Part shown: piece by piece, positions 16,601 through 24,380 of the stretch | Position numbering within the stretch: the stretch's first letter is position 1 | Layout: the number at the start of each line of letters is the position of its first letter | From: Streptomyces albospinus | GTDB lineage: Bacteria > Actinomycetota > Actinomycetes > Streptomycetales > Streptomycetaceae | Direction of reading: 5' to 3' | Assembly: GCF_014648695.1 (NCBI RefSeq) | Contig: NZ_BMRP01000030.1 | Coordinates: 1 to 64,000 of the forward strand | DNA length: 64,000 nt | Translations under genes and position numbers: made by a program | The notes under the pieces: model-generated | The model's input: the letters and a program-made list of their open reading frames with translations, nothing else | Told to the model about the DNA's origin: nothing | Database searches by the model: none

Positions 16601-17119
16601 CTAGCGCACCCAGCCCTTGAAGTTCTGTCCGAGGGTGTGGGCCCGCTCCCCCGTACGGGGCCGCGCACCGCCCTCGACCGCGGCCGACACGGCGCGCACC
16701 AGCCACGCGTTGACCGACAGGCCCTCGCGGCTCGCGGCCTCCTCGGCGCGCGCCTTGAGGTGGGCCGGCAGCCGCAGATTGACGCGGGCCGTGCCACCTT
16801 CGTCGCCGTCCGCGGGGAGCGGCGCCGCGAGCGGTTCGGCGGGTGCGGTCGCCGCTTCCGGGTGGCCGTTGTCACCGGGCGGCAGCGTCACCACGAAGTC
16901 GGGGTCCAGCCCGCGCAGCCGTACGTCGACCGAGCCGGGGGCGAGTTCGCGGGTGATCTCGTCCATCGCGGCGGAGAGCACATTGAGCATGGTCAGACGG
17001 GTCGCCGACTCCAGAGGTGCGGTGAGCCGCTCGGCCAGCTCGCGGGCATCTTCCCCGCCGGCTTCGGCGGCCACCGCCAGTTCGCGGCGGAGAGTGTCGA
17101 CATACGGGGTGAGGTCCAT
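16601..17119 (-). CDS. HicB/Arc-like ribbon-helix-helix protein (antitoxin-type regulator)
   Basis: A 172-residue protein. The C-terminal third contains a ribbon-helix-helix core: beta strand ARVNLRLPAHL (residues 111-121), then helices AHLKARAEEAASREG and LSVNAWLVRAVSAAVE. The N-terminal part (MDLTPYVDTLRRELAVAAEAG) is helical, and PDFVVTLPPG resembles a degenerate HicB-like strand. No toxin (HicA) gene is adjacent; DUF4097 follows instead. A 10-bp perfect inverted repeat lies 10 bases upstream of the ATG and a long 10-bp-period array further upstream, both with related GGYRCC cores, suggesting autoregulation. Confidence 0.78.
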   Translation of the reverse strand: MDLTPYVDTLRRELAVAAEAGGEDARELAERLTAPLESATRLTMLNVLSAAMDEITRELAPGSVDVRLRGLDPDFVVTLPPGDNGHPEAATAPAEPLAAPLPADGDEGGTARVNLRLPAHLKARAEEAASREGLSVNAWLVRAVSAAVEGGARPRTGERAHTLGQNFKGWVR

Positions 17120-17128
17120 GACGTCATG

Positions 17129-17149
17129 ATGGCACCACTGTGGTGCCAT
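17129..17149. promoter_or_regulatory. Palindromic operator upstream of the RHH gene
   Basis: ATGGCACCAC (17129-17138), a single t (17139) and the exact complement GTGGTGCCAT (17140-17149). It lies 10 bases upstream of the RHH start codon, a position for autorepression. A related half-site, GTGGCGCCAT (17240-17249), lies exactly 100 bases further upstream. Confidence 0.65.
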
Positions 17150-17280
17150 ATGCAAGTCCGGATGGCGTCGCATGTGTGGCGGGTCCGGGGGTGGCCGCCC
17201 TGACCTGCGGAAAGGGGGAGGGATGCGACCTGAGCCATTGTGGCGCCATGCGCGCTCCTGTGCTTTCGGGGGTGGGGAAT

Positions 17281-17470
17281 GGCGGCGGGCGGCACCGGGT
17301 GGCGCCGGGCGGCACCGGGCGGCACCGGGTGGCACCGGGTGGTGCTGGGTGGTGCTGGACGGTGCCGGATGGTGCCAAGTCGCGCCATCCGGCGTTGTGT
17401 GATGCCGCGATCCCGTGTGATGCCGCGCGATGCCGCGTGATCCCGTCTGACGCCATGCGATGCCGCGAGA
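17281..17470. repeat. Degenerate 10-bp tandem array (about 19 units) upstream of the RHH gene
   Basis: From 17281 to about 17400 units follow the pattern GGYRCCGGGY (for example GGCACCGGGC, GGCACCGGGT, GGTGCTGGGT, GGTGCCGGAT) in strict 10-bp phase. From 17401 to 17470 the pattern changes to TGCCGCGYGA-like units after a 2-base slip. The GGYRCC core matches the half-site of the RHH operator at 17129-17149. There are no spacers, so it is not CRISPR. Frames through it encode only low-complexity His/Pro/Ala peptides. With flanking sequence this explains the 505-base gap 17120-17624. Confidence 0.75.
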
Positions 17471-17624
17471 GGGCGGACTGCCGGCCCCTCGTGCTCCGCC
17501 GCCGTTCAAGAGCTGTCGCCGCTGGCCTTTCGGGCTTACCTCGGCGGTACCCCCTGTGCAGTGGTCCGGAGCGCCGGGCCGGGTGCGGTGCGGGGGGCCT
17601 CGGCCGGTCGGTCACACTGGTGGC

Positions 17625-17864
17625 ATGTCGTCACCCCGCAGGGCGTGCCCCGTCTGCACCCGAGAGATCGCCGTCGTCGGCGGGCGTTTCGCTCGTCATG
17701 ATCCTCCCCCAGCTAACGCTGGGAGGTACCCCCACGGGACGGCGTACAGGATCGAGCTGATCTCCTGCCCGGGGTCGCGGCGGACGGCCCCGATGATGGC
17801 GCCGGCGGAGAAGCTGTTCGACCCGGAGGAGCCGCCGATGCCCGGTCAGCAGCCGCTGTTCTGA
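17625..17864 (+). CDS. Small Cys-containing (zinc-ribbon-like) protein with an inserted palindromic element
   Basis: A 79-residue protein starting MSSPRRACPVCTREIAVVGG. The pair CPVC and a later SCPGS are in the style of short Streptomyces zinc-finger-like proteins (CPxC...RFARHDPP...LVSCPGS). Between HDPP and ELISCPGS the coding sequence contains the palindromic mini-element at 17703-17734, adding about ten residues (PANAGRYPHG) in frame. Function is unknown. It converges on gntR with a 14-base gap. Confidence 0.6.
   Translation: MSSPRRACPVCTREIAVVGGRFARHDPPPANAGRYPHGTAYRIELISCPGSRRTAPMMAPAEKLFDPEEPPMPGQQPLF
17703..17734 (+). repeat. Palindromic mini-element (CTCCCCCA-hairpin-GGTACCCCCA type), copy 1
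   Basis: CCTCCCCCAGC and GCTGGGAGG form a hairpin around taac, followed by TACCCCCAC. The same layout occurs at 29031-29064 in another gene. From memory, similar small GC-rich palindromes are dispersed in many Streptomyces genomes. Here it sits in frame within a coding region. Confidence 0.6.
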
Positions 17865-17878
17865 GGCCGTTCGGCGAA

Positions 17879-18607
17879 CTACGGTGCCAGCACGTCCAGT
17901 TCGGCCATCGCGCCGGCCGTGATCTCCCGCGTCAGGGACTCCGCGCGGGCCGCGTCCCCGGTCCGTACCGCCTCGGCGACCTGGACGTGCAGGGTCACCG
18001 CGGCCGGGTCGGGGTCGGTGAACATGACGTGGTGCTGGGTGCGGCCGGTGAGGACGGCGTCGACGACATCGGCGAGGCGGGCGAACATCTCGTTGCCGGA
18101 GGCGGTGAGCACCACCCGGTGGAAGGCCATGTCGTGGACGAGGTAGGCGTCGAGCTGCTGGCCGCGTGAGGTGGCCACCATGCCCATGGCGTGCTCGGTG
18201 AGCTGGGCGCACTGGGCGGGCGTGGCGTGGGTGGCGGCGAGTCCGGCCGCGACCGGTTCGACGGCCGAGCGTAGCACGGTCAGCGAGCGCAGCTGCCGGG
18301 GGCGATCCCGGCCGGTCAGCCGCCAGCCGATGACCCGGGGGTCGTAGACGTTCCACTCCTCGGTGGGGCGCACGGTCACCCCCACCCGGCGCCGGGAGGC
18401 GACCAGTTGCATGGACTCCAGGACCCGGATCGCCTCGCGGATGACGGTGCGCGAGACGTCGAAGCGCTGCGCCAGCTCGTCCGTGCGCAGGACCGTTCCC
18501 GGGGGGTAGTCGCCCGCGGTGATCGCGGGCCCCAGGGACTCCAGTACGCGGCCGTGCAGGCCCTTCTCCCCGTTGTCCCCGGTGTCCGCGGGCGCCCCGT
18601 TTTCCAT
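17879..18607 (-). CDS. gntR: GntR/FadR-family regulator of the gluconate genes
   Basis: A 242-residue protein with the GntR winged helix-turn-helix (GTVLRTDELAQRFDVSRTVIREAIRVLESMQLV, about residues 37-69) and an FCD-type helical ligand domain (LTVLRSAVEPVAAGLAA; DMAFHRVVLTASGNEMF), whose His residues usually bind a metal for carboxylate ligands. It is divergent from gluconokinase and gluconate permease, so it is almost certainly their repressor, with gluconate or a derivative as inducer. Start ATG 18607. The intergenic region carries a short perfect palindrome, TACGTCGTA (18673-18681). Confidence 0.85.
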   Translation of the reverse strand: MENGAPADTGDNGEKGLHGRVLESLGPAITAGDYPPGTVLRTDELAQRFDVSRTVIREAIRVLESMQLVASRRRVGVTVRPTEEWNVYDPRVIGWRLTGRDRPRQLRSLTVLRSAVEPVAAGLAATHATPAQCAQLTEHAMGMVATSRGQQLDAYLVHDMAFHRVVLTASGNEMFARLADVVDAVLTGRTQHHVMFTDPDPAAVTLHVQVAEAVRTGDAARAESLTREITAGAMAELDVLAP

Positions 18608-18672
18608 GGGCCAAGCCTACGGTCCCGCACCTCGGCCAAATAAGTATGACTTTTGCGTCACAGGGGCTTGAA

Positions 18673-18681
18673 TACGTCGTA
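18673..18681. promoter_or_regulatory. Candidate GntR operator
   Basis: TACGtCGTA is a 9-bp palindrome in the 165-base divergent gntR-gntK region, 92 bases upstream of gntK. A second inverted pair, TGAC(6)GTCA at 18647-18660, lies closer to gntR. Either could be the repressor site; both fit FadR-subfamily operator size. Confidence 0.4.
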
Positions 18682-18772
18682 CCTAATGGGTTTCAGTGGG
18701 GGCGCACGAGGTCGAAGACGACGGCGTCATAGCGGTATGGCGCGGTCCGTCCTGCTAGGTGAGGTAAACGGG

Positions 18773-19288
18773 ATGAGCAGCGCCGACGTCATCGTCGTGA
18801 TGGGCGTGGCCGGGACCGGCAAGACCACGATCGGTCCGCTGGTGGCCGCCGCACTGGGCGTTCCGTACGCCGAGGGCGACGACTTCCATCCGCCGGCCAA
18901 TATCGCCAAGATGTCGGCGGGCACCCCGCTGGACGACGCCGACCGCGGCCCCTGGCTCGACGCCATCGGCGCCTGGGCGCACGGCCGGGCCGGGCAGGGC
19001 GGAGTGGTCAGCAGCTCCGCGCTCAAGCGCGCCTACCGCGACCGGCTGCGGGCCGCCGCCCCGGGTGTGGTCTTCCTCCATCTCACCGGTGACCGCGCGC
19101 TGATCGAGGCGCGGATGGCTGAGCGCAAGGGCCACTTCATGCCGGCCGCGCTGCTGGACTCGCAGTTCGCCACGCTCGAACCGCTCGGACCGGACGAGGC
19201 GGGCGTCGCCGTCGATGTGTCCGGGACGCCGGAGGAGATCGCCGGACGGGCGGTGGCCGCACTGCGGGCCCTGGCCCCGAACAGCTAG
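18773..19288 (+). CDS. gntK: Gluconokinase
   Basis: A 171-residue P-loop kinase phosphorylating D-gluconate to 6-phosphogluconate, feeding the pentose phosphate pathway. Walker A is GVAGTGKTT (residues 11-19). YAEGDDFHPPANIAKMSAGTPLDDADRGPWL is the gluconokinase substrate signature, SSSALKRAYRDRLR the middle helix, and ERKGHFMPAALLDSQFATLEP the lid. Start ATG 18773 has AGGTGAGG eight bases upstream. It heads an operon with the permease 79 bases downstream. Confidence 0.95.
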   Translation: MSSADVIVVMGVAGTGKTTIGPLVAAALGVPYAEGDDFHPPANIAKMSAGTPLDDADRGPWLDAIGAWAHGRAGQGGVVSSSALKRAYRDRLRAAAPGVVFLHLTGDRALIEARMAERKGHFMPAALLDSQFATLEPLGPDEAGVAVDVSGTPEEIAGRAVAALRALAPNS

Positions 19289-19367
19289 CCCCGCCCCCCC
19301 CGGGCCGCACCCCACACTCGCCACCCCCCGCACCCCCTTCCCCCTCCGTTCAACCAAGGGAATCGCC

Positions 19368-20765
19368 GTGACACATCTCAGCGTCGAGATGCTCGCAGCG
19401 GATGCGACCGCGCCCATCACCACGGCCGGTCATGCACAGCTGGGCATCGCCGTTCTGGCGGGTATCGCCGTCATCGTTCTGCTGATCACCAAGTTCAAGC
19501 TGCATGCGTTCCTGTCGCTGATCGTCGGCTCTCTGGTGCTCGGCGCGGTGGCCGGGGCGCCGCTCGACAAAGCCATCGCCAGCTTCTCGACCGGGCTCGG
19601 GACCACGGTCGCCGGTACGGGAGTGCTGATCGCGCTGGGCGCCGTACTGGGGAAGCTGCTCGCCGACTCGGGCGGCGCGGACCAGATCGTGGACACGATC
19701 CTGGCCAGGGCCGGCCGGCGGGCGATGCCCTGGGCGATGGTGCTGATCGCCGGGATCGTGGGGCTGCCGATCTTCTTCGAGGTCGGGATCGTGCTGCTGA
19801 TCCCGGTGGTGCTGCTGGTCGCCAAGCGCGGCAACTTCTCGCTGATGCGGATCGGGATTCCGGCCCTGGCCGGGCTGTCCGTGATGCACGGGCTGATCCC
19901 GCCGCACCCCGGGCCGCTGGCCGCGATCGACGCGGTCAAGGCGAACCTGGGCGTCACGCTGGCCCTCGGCGTCGTCGTCGCGATACCCGCCGCGATCATC
20001 GCCGGCCCGGTGTTCTCGCGGTACGCGGCCCGATGGGTCGACATCGCCCCGCCCGAGAAGATGGTGCCCGAGCGGGCTTCCGAGGAGCTGGCGAAGCGGC
20101 CGGGCTTCGGGATCACCGTGGCCACCGTGCTGCTGCCGGTGGTGATGATGCTGGCCAAGGCGCTGCTGGACGTCGTCGTGGACGACCCGAAGGACGGCCT
20201 CCAGCGGGTCTTCGACGTCGTCGGCTCACCGCTGATCGCGCTGCTCACCGCCGTCGTCGTCGCGATGTTCACCCTCGGGCGCTCGGCCGGCTTCACCCGT
20301 GGCCGGATCGCCTCGACCGTCGAGAAGTCGCTCGGCCCGATCGCCGGGGTGCTGCTGATCGTCGGCGCGGGCGGCGGCTTCAAGCAGACACTGGTGGACT
20401 CCGGCGTCGGCCAGATGATCCTGGACATATCCCGGCACTGGAACGTCTCGGCGCTGCTGCTGGCCTGGCTGATCGCGGTCGCCATCCGGCTCGCGACCGG
20501 CTCCGCGACGGTGGCCACCATCTCCGCGGCGGGCCTGGTCGCCCCGCTCGCCGCCGAGATGAGCACCACGCACAGCGCGCTGCTGGTGCTGGCCATCGGT
20601 GCCGGGTCGCTGTTCTTCAGCCATGTCAACGACGCGGGCTTCTGGATGGTCAAGGAGTACTTCGGGATGGACGTCGGCCAGACCCTGAAGACATGGTCGG
20701 TGATGGAGACGCTGATCTCGGTGGTCGGGATCGCGGGCGTGCTGCTGCTGTCGCTGGTCGTCTAG
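19368..20765 (+). CDS. gntP: Gluconate:H+ symporter (GntP family permease)
   Basis: A 465-residue membrane protein with about 12-14 hydrophobic helices. GntP signatures include KLHAFLSLIVGSLVLGAVAG, GTGVLIALGAVLGKLLADSGGADQIVDT, GLPIFFEVGIVLLIPV, HGLIPPHPGPLAAI and GSATVATISAAGLVAPL. It imports gluconate for the adjacent kinase. Start GTG 19368 follows AAGGGA. Downstream a bidirectional hairpin at 20818-20856 separates it from the convergent monooxygenase gene. Confidence 0.95.
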   Translation: MTHLSVEMLAADATAPITTAGHAQLGIAVLAGIAVIVLLITKFKLHAFLSLIVGSLVLGAVAGAPLDKAIASFSTGLGTTVAGTGVLIALGAVLGKLLADSGGADQIVDTILARAGRRAMPWAMVLIAGIVGLPIFFEVGIVLLIPVVLLVAKRGNFSLMRIGIPALAGLSVMHGLIPPHPGPLAAIDAVKANLGVTLALGVVVAIPAAIIAGPVFSRYAARWVDIAPPEKMVPERASEELAKRPGFGITVATVLLPVVMMLAKALLDVVVDDPKDGLQRVFDVVGSPLIALLTAVVVAMFTLGRSAGFTRGRIASTVEKSLGPIAGVLLIVGAGGGFKQTLVDSGVGQMILDISRHWNVSALLLAWLIAVAIRLATGSATVATISAAGLVAPLAAEMSTTHSALLVLAIGAGSLFFSHVNDAGFWMVKEYFGMDVGQTLKTWSVMETLISVVGIAGVLLLSLVV

Positions 20766-20817
20766 CGACGGCAGCGGCAGCAACCGCCCGCTCCGCCGGG
20801 GAACTTCGCGACGATGC

Positions 20818-20856
20818 GGCCTCGCCGCGGTGCGGGAGCGGCACCGCGGCGGGGCC
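20818..20856. terminator. Bidirectional terminator between gntP and the monooxygenase gene
   Basis: GGCCTCGCCGCGGTG (20818-20832) pairs with CACCGCGGCGGGGCC (20842-20856): 15 bp with one G-U, 9-base loop. It is placed midway between two convergent stops. Confidence 0.8.
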
Positions 20857-20874
20857 GACGCCACTGGCGGAGAC

Positions 20875-22452
20875 TCAGACCGCCTGCGTGGCACCGAAGT
20901 ACGCGCCCAGGGCAGCCGCCACCGGTGCCGTCGCCCCGTCCGCCGGTGCCGCGAGTGCGATATAGCCGTCGGGGCGGACGAGGAACACGCCCGGCCCGGC
21001 GCCGTATGCGTCCCGTATGTGCCCGTCGGCGTCGAGCAGGTCGGGCGCCGGGCCGCCCACCCGGACCGTGCGGAGCAGCGCCGGGTCGTCGGCCCCCGGA
21101 AGTGACGCGACGTCAAGATCCGTGTCACCCAGGGCGATCAGGGTGAAGTGCGGGCCCCTGAAGGCGTCGAAGAGGCGGCTGGGGGTGCCGTCGGCGGTGG
21201 TGCAAGGGGCGTCGGGGGCCCGGTCGCCGGCGGTGCGGGCGCCCTCGGGGAGGCCGGTGCGCAGTTCGCGGGTGAGCGGGCTGTCCGGGTAGCCGATGTC
21301 GAGCTGGTGCAGGTCCCGGCCGCGGCGCAGCGAACCGGAGCGGTGCAGCCGGGTGCTGGTCTCCAAGATGCGGGCCGCGATCGGGCGGCGCTCGGTCTGA
21401 TAGGTGTCGAGGAGGCTTTCGGGGGCGCCGTGCCGCAGCACCTGGCCGAGCTTCCAGCCGAGGTTGTAGGCGTCCTGGACGCTGGTGTTCATGCCCTGGC
21501 CGCCCGCGGGCGAGTGGATGTGCGCGGCGTCGCCGGCCAGGAAGACCCGGCCGTGGCGGTAGGTGTCCGCCATCCCCGCCCGGGGGCGGTAGACGGAGGA
21601 CCACAGCACCTCGCGGACCTGCTCGGGGGCGAGGTGGGTATGGCACGCGATCAGCGCGCGGACCGCCTCGGGGGAGGTGTCCGGGTCGCCGCCGGCCGCC
21701 GCGAAGCACTGGAAGTGGTCGGTGCCGACGAGCGGGAGCAGCGTGACGAAGCCGTGCGGCGGCAGCACCCAGCGGTGCCAGTGGTCCCGGTCCAGGCCGT
21801 CGATCCGCACGTCCGCGACGATCGAGACGCCGGGCGGCAGGTCCGGGCCGCTCATCTGGATGCCGAGCTGCCTGCGGACGGTGCTGCGCCCGCCGTCGGC
21901 GGCCACCAGGTAGGCGGCGCGGACGGTGCGGACGGCGCCGTCCGCACCGGTCAGCCGGGCGGTCACGCCGTCCGCGTCCTCGGTGAAGTCTTGCAGCTCG
22001 GTGCCCAACAGGACGCTGCCGCCCAGCTCCAACAGCCGTGCGTGCAGCACCTGTTGGTTGCGCCACTGGGGGAGCATCAGGGCGTTGGAGTACGGGGTCG
22101 AGGGGGTGGGGTCGACCAGCTCGATCATCTCGTGGGTGTGGGCGATCCGGCCGTCCTCCCACAGCGCCAGCGGCGGGTACAGGCCCCCCGCGGCCTGGGC
22201 GGCGGCGAGCACGCCGAGGTCGTCGAAGACCTCCTGGGTGCGCGGCTGGACGCCGGTGCCGCGGGCGCCGCGGGAGAACTCCGGCTGCCGCTCGACGAGC
22301 AGCGCGGTCACTCCGCGGCGGGCGAGGTCGATGGCGAGGGCGAGGCCGGTCGGACCTGCGCCGGTGATCAGTACGTCGACGGGCGCGGTCGCGGCGTCGG
22401 CGGTGTCCCCCGGCATGGCCTCAACGATGTCTTTAACGGTGTTAAGTTCCAT
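20875..22452 (-). CDS. FAD-dependent aromatic monooxygenase (PheA/TfdB class)
   Basis: A 525-residue class A flavin monooxygenase. It has the Rossmann motif VLITGAGPTGLALAIDLARRG (about residues 27-47), the middle VAADGGRSTVRRQLGI (DG motif) and the second FAD motif RVFLAGDAAHIHSPAGGQGMN. A thioredoxin-like C-terminal domain follows, as in phenol hydroxylase relatives. It probably hydroxylates an aromatic or polyketide-like substrate with NADPH and O2; the substrate is unknown. The listed ATG 22452 puts operator copy 1 inside codons 3-7; ATG 22416 (GAGG just upstream) is an alternative start. A divergent TetR gene is 38 bases away and is its likely repressor. Confidence 0.88.
   Translation of the reverse strand: MELNTVKDIVEAMPGDTADAATAPVDVLITGAGPTGLALAIDLARRGVTALLVERQPEFSRGARGTGVQPRTQEVFDDLGVLAAAQAAGGLYPPLALWEDGRIAHTHEMIELVDPTPSTPYSNALMLPQWRNQQVLHARLLELGGSVLLGTELQDFTEDADGVTARLTGADGAVRTVRAAYLVAADGGRSTVRRQLGIQMSGPDLPPGVSIVADVRIDGLDRDHWHRWVLPPHGFVTLLPLVGTDHFQCFAAAGGDPDTSPEAVRALIACHTHLAPEQVREVLWSSVYRPRAGMADTYRHGRVFLAGDAAHIHSPAGGQGMNTSVQDAYNLGWKLGQVLRHGAPESLLDTYQTERRPIAARILETSTRLHRSGSLRRGRDLHQLDIGYPDSPLTRELRTGLPEGARTAGDRAPDAPCTTADGTPSRLFDAFRGPHFTLIALGDTDLDVASLPGADDPALLRTVRVGGPAPDLLDADGHIRDAYGAGPGVFLVRPDGYIALAAPADGATAPVAAALGAYFGATQAV
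22432..22448. promoter_or_regulatory. TetR operator copy 1 (overlaps monooxygenase 5' end)
   Basis: TTTAACGGTGTTAAGTT contains the perfect inverted repeat TTAAC-ggt-GTTAA. An identical 17-mer lies 36 bases away. This copy is within the first codons if the monooxygenase starts at 22452. Confidence 0.8.
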
Positions 22453-22467
22453 GGTTCCCAGGCTGCA

Positions 22468-22484
22468 TTTAACGGTGTTAAGTT
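22468..22484. promoter_or_regulatory. TetR operator copy 2 (adjacent to tetR start)
   Basis: Second identical TTTAACGGTGTTAAGTT, ending 6 bases before the TetR GTG. No ribosome site separates operator and start, implying a leaderless tetR transcript whose promoter is covered by this site. Confidence 0.8.
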
Positions 22485-22490
22485 GTCAAC

Positions 22491-23171
22491 GTGGTTTCGC
22501 GAATCGACCGGAAGCAAGTGGCCGGGACGGCCCTGCGGCTGCTGAACGAGGTCGGCCTCGACGGGCTGACGCTGCGCCGCATCGCCAAGGAGCTGAACGT
22601 CCAGGCCCCCGCGCTCTACTGGCACTTCAGGAACAAGCAGGAGCTGCTGGACGAGATGGCCACCGAGATGTTCCGCCGGATGACCGGGCCCCTGGTGGCG
22701 GAGCACCGGTCCGGCGGCGGCCAGGTCTGGGAGACCTGGCAGGAGATGGTGGTCGCCACCTGCTCCACTCTGCGCGAAGCCCTGCTCGGCTACCGCGACG
22801 GCGCCAAGATGATCAGCGGTACGCGGATGACCGACGACAGCTTCGCCGCGCCGCTCGAACTCTTCATGAGCCACTTCACCGCGGCCGGCTTCGCACTGCC
22901 CGAGGCGGCGCGCGCCTGGTGGACCGCGTACAACTTCACCATCGGACTCGTGATCGAGGAGCAGTCGGTCCACCCCGACCCCGCGGCGCCGCAGGTGCGG
23001 GACCCCGCGTACGACGTCACCGACCGCGAGCGGCGGCTGGCCGCGGACTATCCGCTCGCCGCGACGGCCGGGCGGCAGATGTTCGGCGACTTCGAGGAGG
23101 GGTTCCGCACCGGGCTGCGGATCATCATCGCGGGCATCGAGGCCAACCACGGGCCGGGGGACGGGAGTTGA
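22491..23171 (+). CDS. TetR/AcrR-family repressor
   Basis: A 226-residue TetR-family regulator. The N-terminal HTH is VAGTALRLLNEVGLDGLTLRRIAKELNVQAPALYWHFRNKQELLDEMA (residues 10-57). The C-terminal helical domain resembles the tetracycline-repressor type (TetR_C), with a final segment ...GFRTGLRIIIAGIEANH. GTG 22491 is the likely start, without a Shine-Dalgarno sequence. Twin identical operators in the divergent region indicate autorepression and control of the FAD monooxygenase, with the monooxygenase substrate a plausible inducer. Confidence 0.9.
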   Translation: MVSRIDRKQVAGTALRLLNEVGLDGLTLRRIAKELNVQAPALYWHFRNKQELLDEMATEMFRRMTGPLVAEHRSGGGQVWETWQEMVVATCSTLREALLGYRDGAKMISGTRMTDDSFAAPLELFMSHFTAAGFALPEAARAWWTAYNFTIGLVIEEQSVHPDPAAPQVRDPAYDVTDRERRLAADYPLAATAGRQMFGDFEEGFRTGLRIIIAGIEANHGPGDGS

Positions 23172-23210
23172 GGGTGAGCCGGCGGATCCGGCCGGGCGGA
23201 TCCGCCGGCG

Positions 23211-24380
23211 CTACCGGCGGGGGTCGATCGCGCGTCGCAGCCGGGGCGTCAGCGGCCGTTCCACCCAGCGGTGCATCATCCACGCCAGTGTCAGCATCAG
23301 GCCGACGGTCAGCAGCAGCGTGGCGTACGAGGGCAGCCCGGCGCCGTGGTGCAGGGCGTGGATCACGACCCAGCCCAGATGCTCGTGGACGAGGTAGAAG
23401 GGGTAGGTCAGCGCCCCGGCGACGGTCAGCCAGCGCCAGTTCGCCCGGTGCAGCTTGCCCAGCGCGACGGCCGCGACCAGCGCGAAGCCCGCGGTGACGA
23501 CGGCGACGATGCCGGCCGCCGAGCGGTAGGAGAAGGCGTGCACGGAGGCCGGGTGCCAGAGCCCGGCGACCGCGTAGTGCTGCCCGATCAGCCAGCTGAC
23601 CAGCACGATCGTCCAGGCGACCGGGTCCCGCGGGCCGAAGCGGTGCAGCAGGTAGAGGCCGACCCCGCCGATGAAGAACGGGGCGTACTGCGGCATCAGC
23701 ACGACGTTGAGGAACGGCTCGTGGGCCGACTGCGCCAGCGCCGCGGCCAGCGTCCAGCCCGCGCAGAAGAGGACCACCCGGCCGCGGGTGGCGCCCGGCA
23801 GGACCACGCACAGCGCGAAGAGCGCGTAGAACCGCATCTCGGCCCAGAGCGTCCAGCACACACCGAGGACGCGGTGCACGCCCAGCGGGTACTGGAGCAT
23901 GGTCAGATTCGTCAGCACCTCGCTGGGCGAGAGCGCCTTGTAGGCCACCCACGGAAGCGTGAAGACCGCGGTGACCAGAAGGATCGCGACCCAGTACGCC
24001 GGGTAGAGGCGGGATATCCGGGAGGCGACGAAGGAGCGCAGGGTCCGCCCCCAGCCGCTCAGGCAGATCACGAAGCCGCTGATCACGAAGAAGATCTGCA
24101 CACCCAGGCAGCCGTAGGCGAACAGCCCCGAGACGTACGGGAATTGGTGGGCCGGCGAGCCGCCCCAGGCGCGGGAGATGTCGCCGCTGCGGCCCCCGTA
24201 GTGGTACCCGGCGACCATCAGGGCGGCGATCAGCCGCAGCCCGTCCAGCGCGCGCAGCCGGGCGGCGCCGCCCTCCTTGCCGCGGCCCCGGGGTGCGGCG
24301 CTCGGCTCGGTGGCGGTGGCGGTGGCGGTGCGGTCCGGCGCCGCGGGGCGGATGCCGTTCGCCGGTGTGGTGGTGGTCAT
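23211..24380 (-). CDS. Membrane acyltransferase (acyltransferase family 3)
   Basis: A 389-residue integral membrane O-acyltransferase with about ten helices. RLRALDGLRLIAALMVAGYHYGG holds the family RxxDGLRxxAxxxVxxxH pattern (His replaced near YHY), and FFVISGFVICLSGWGRTLRSFVASRISRLYPAYW is the second signature. It probably transfers acetyl groups to a surface glycan. Start ATG 24380 overlaps the polysialyltransferase-like gene stop by four bases (ATGA). As the last gene of a three-gene operon it is a good candidate to O-acylate the wall polymer. The N-terminal 40 residues are low-complexity Thr/Ala. Confidence 0.88.
   Translation of the reverse strand: MTTTTPANGIRPAAPDRTATATATEPSAAPRGRGKEGGAARLRALDGLRLIAALMVAGYHYGGRSGDISRAWGGSPAHQFPYVSGLFAYGCLGVQIFFVISGFVICLSGWGRTLRSFVASRISRLYPAYWVAILLVTAVFTLPWVAYKALSPSEVLTNLTMLQYPLGVHRVLGVCWTLWAEMRFYALFALCVVLPGATRGRVVLFCAGWTLAAALAQSAHEPFLNVVLMPQYAPFFIGGVGLYLLHRFGPRDPVAWTIVLVSWLIGQHYAVAGLWHPASVHAFSYRSAAGIVAVVTAGFALVAAVALGKLHRANWRWLTVAGALTYPFYLVHEHLGWVVIHALHHGAGLPSYATLLLTVGLMLTLAWMMHRWVERPLTPRLRRAIDPRR

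Noticed and set aside
17281..17470. CRISPR array
   Set aside because: The repeats are contiguous 10-mers without spacers, and no cas genes are present.
17124..17615. His/Pro-rich open frames through the 10-bp array
   Set aside because: They arise from the repeat itself in every frame; the peptides are low complexity and there is no ribosome site. The array is better read as DNA-level repeats.
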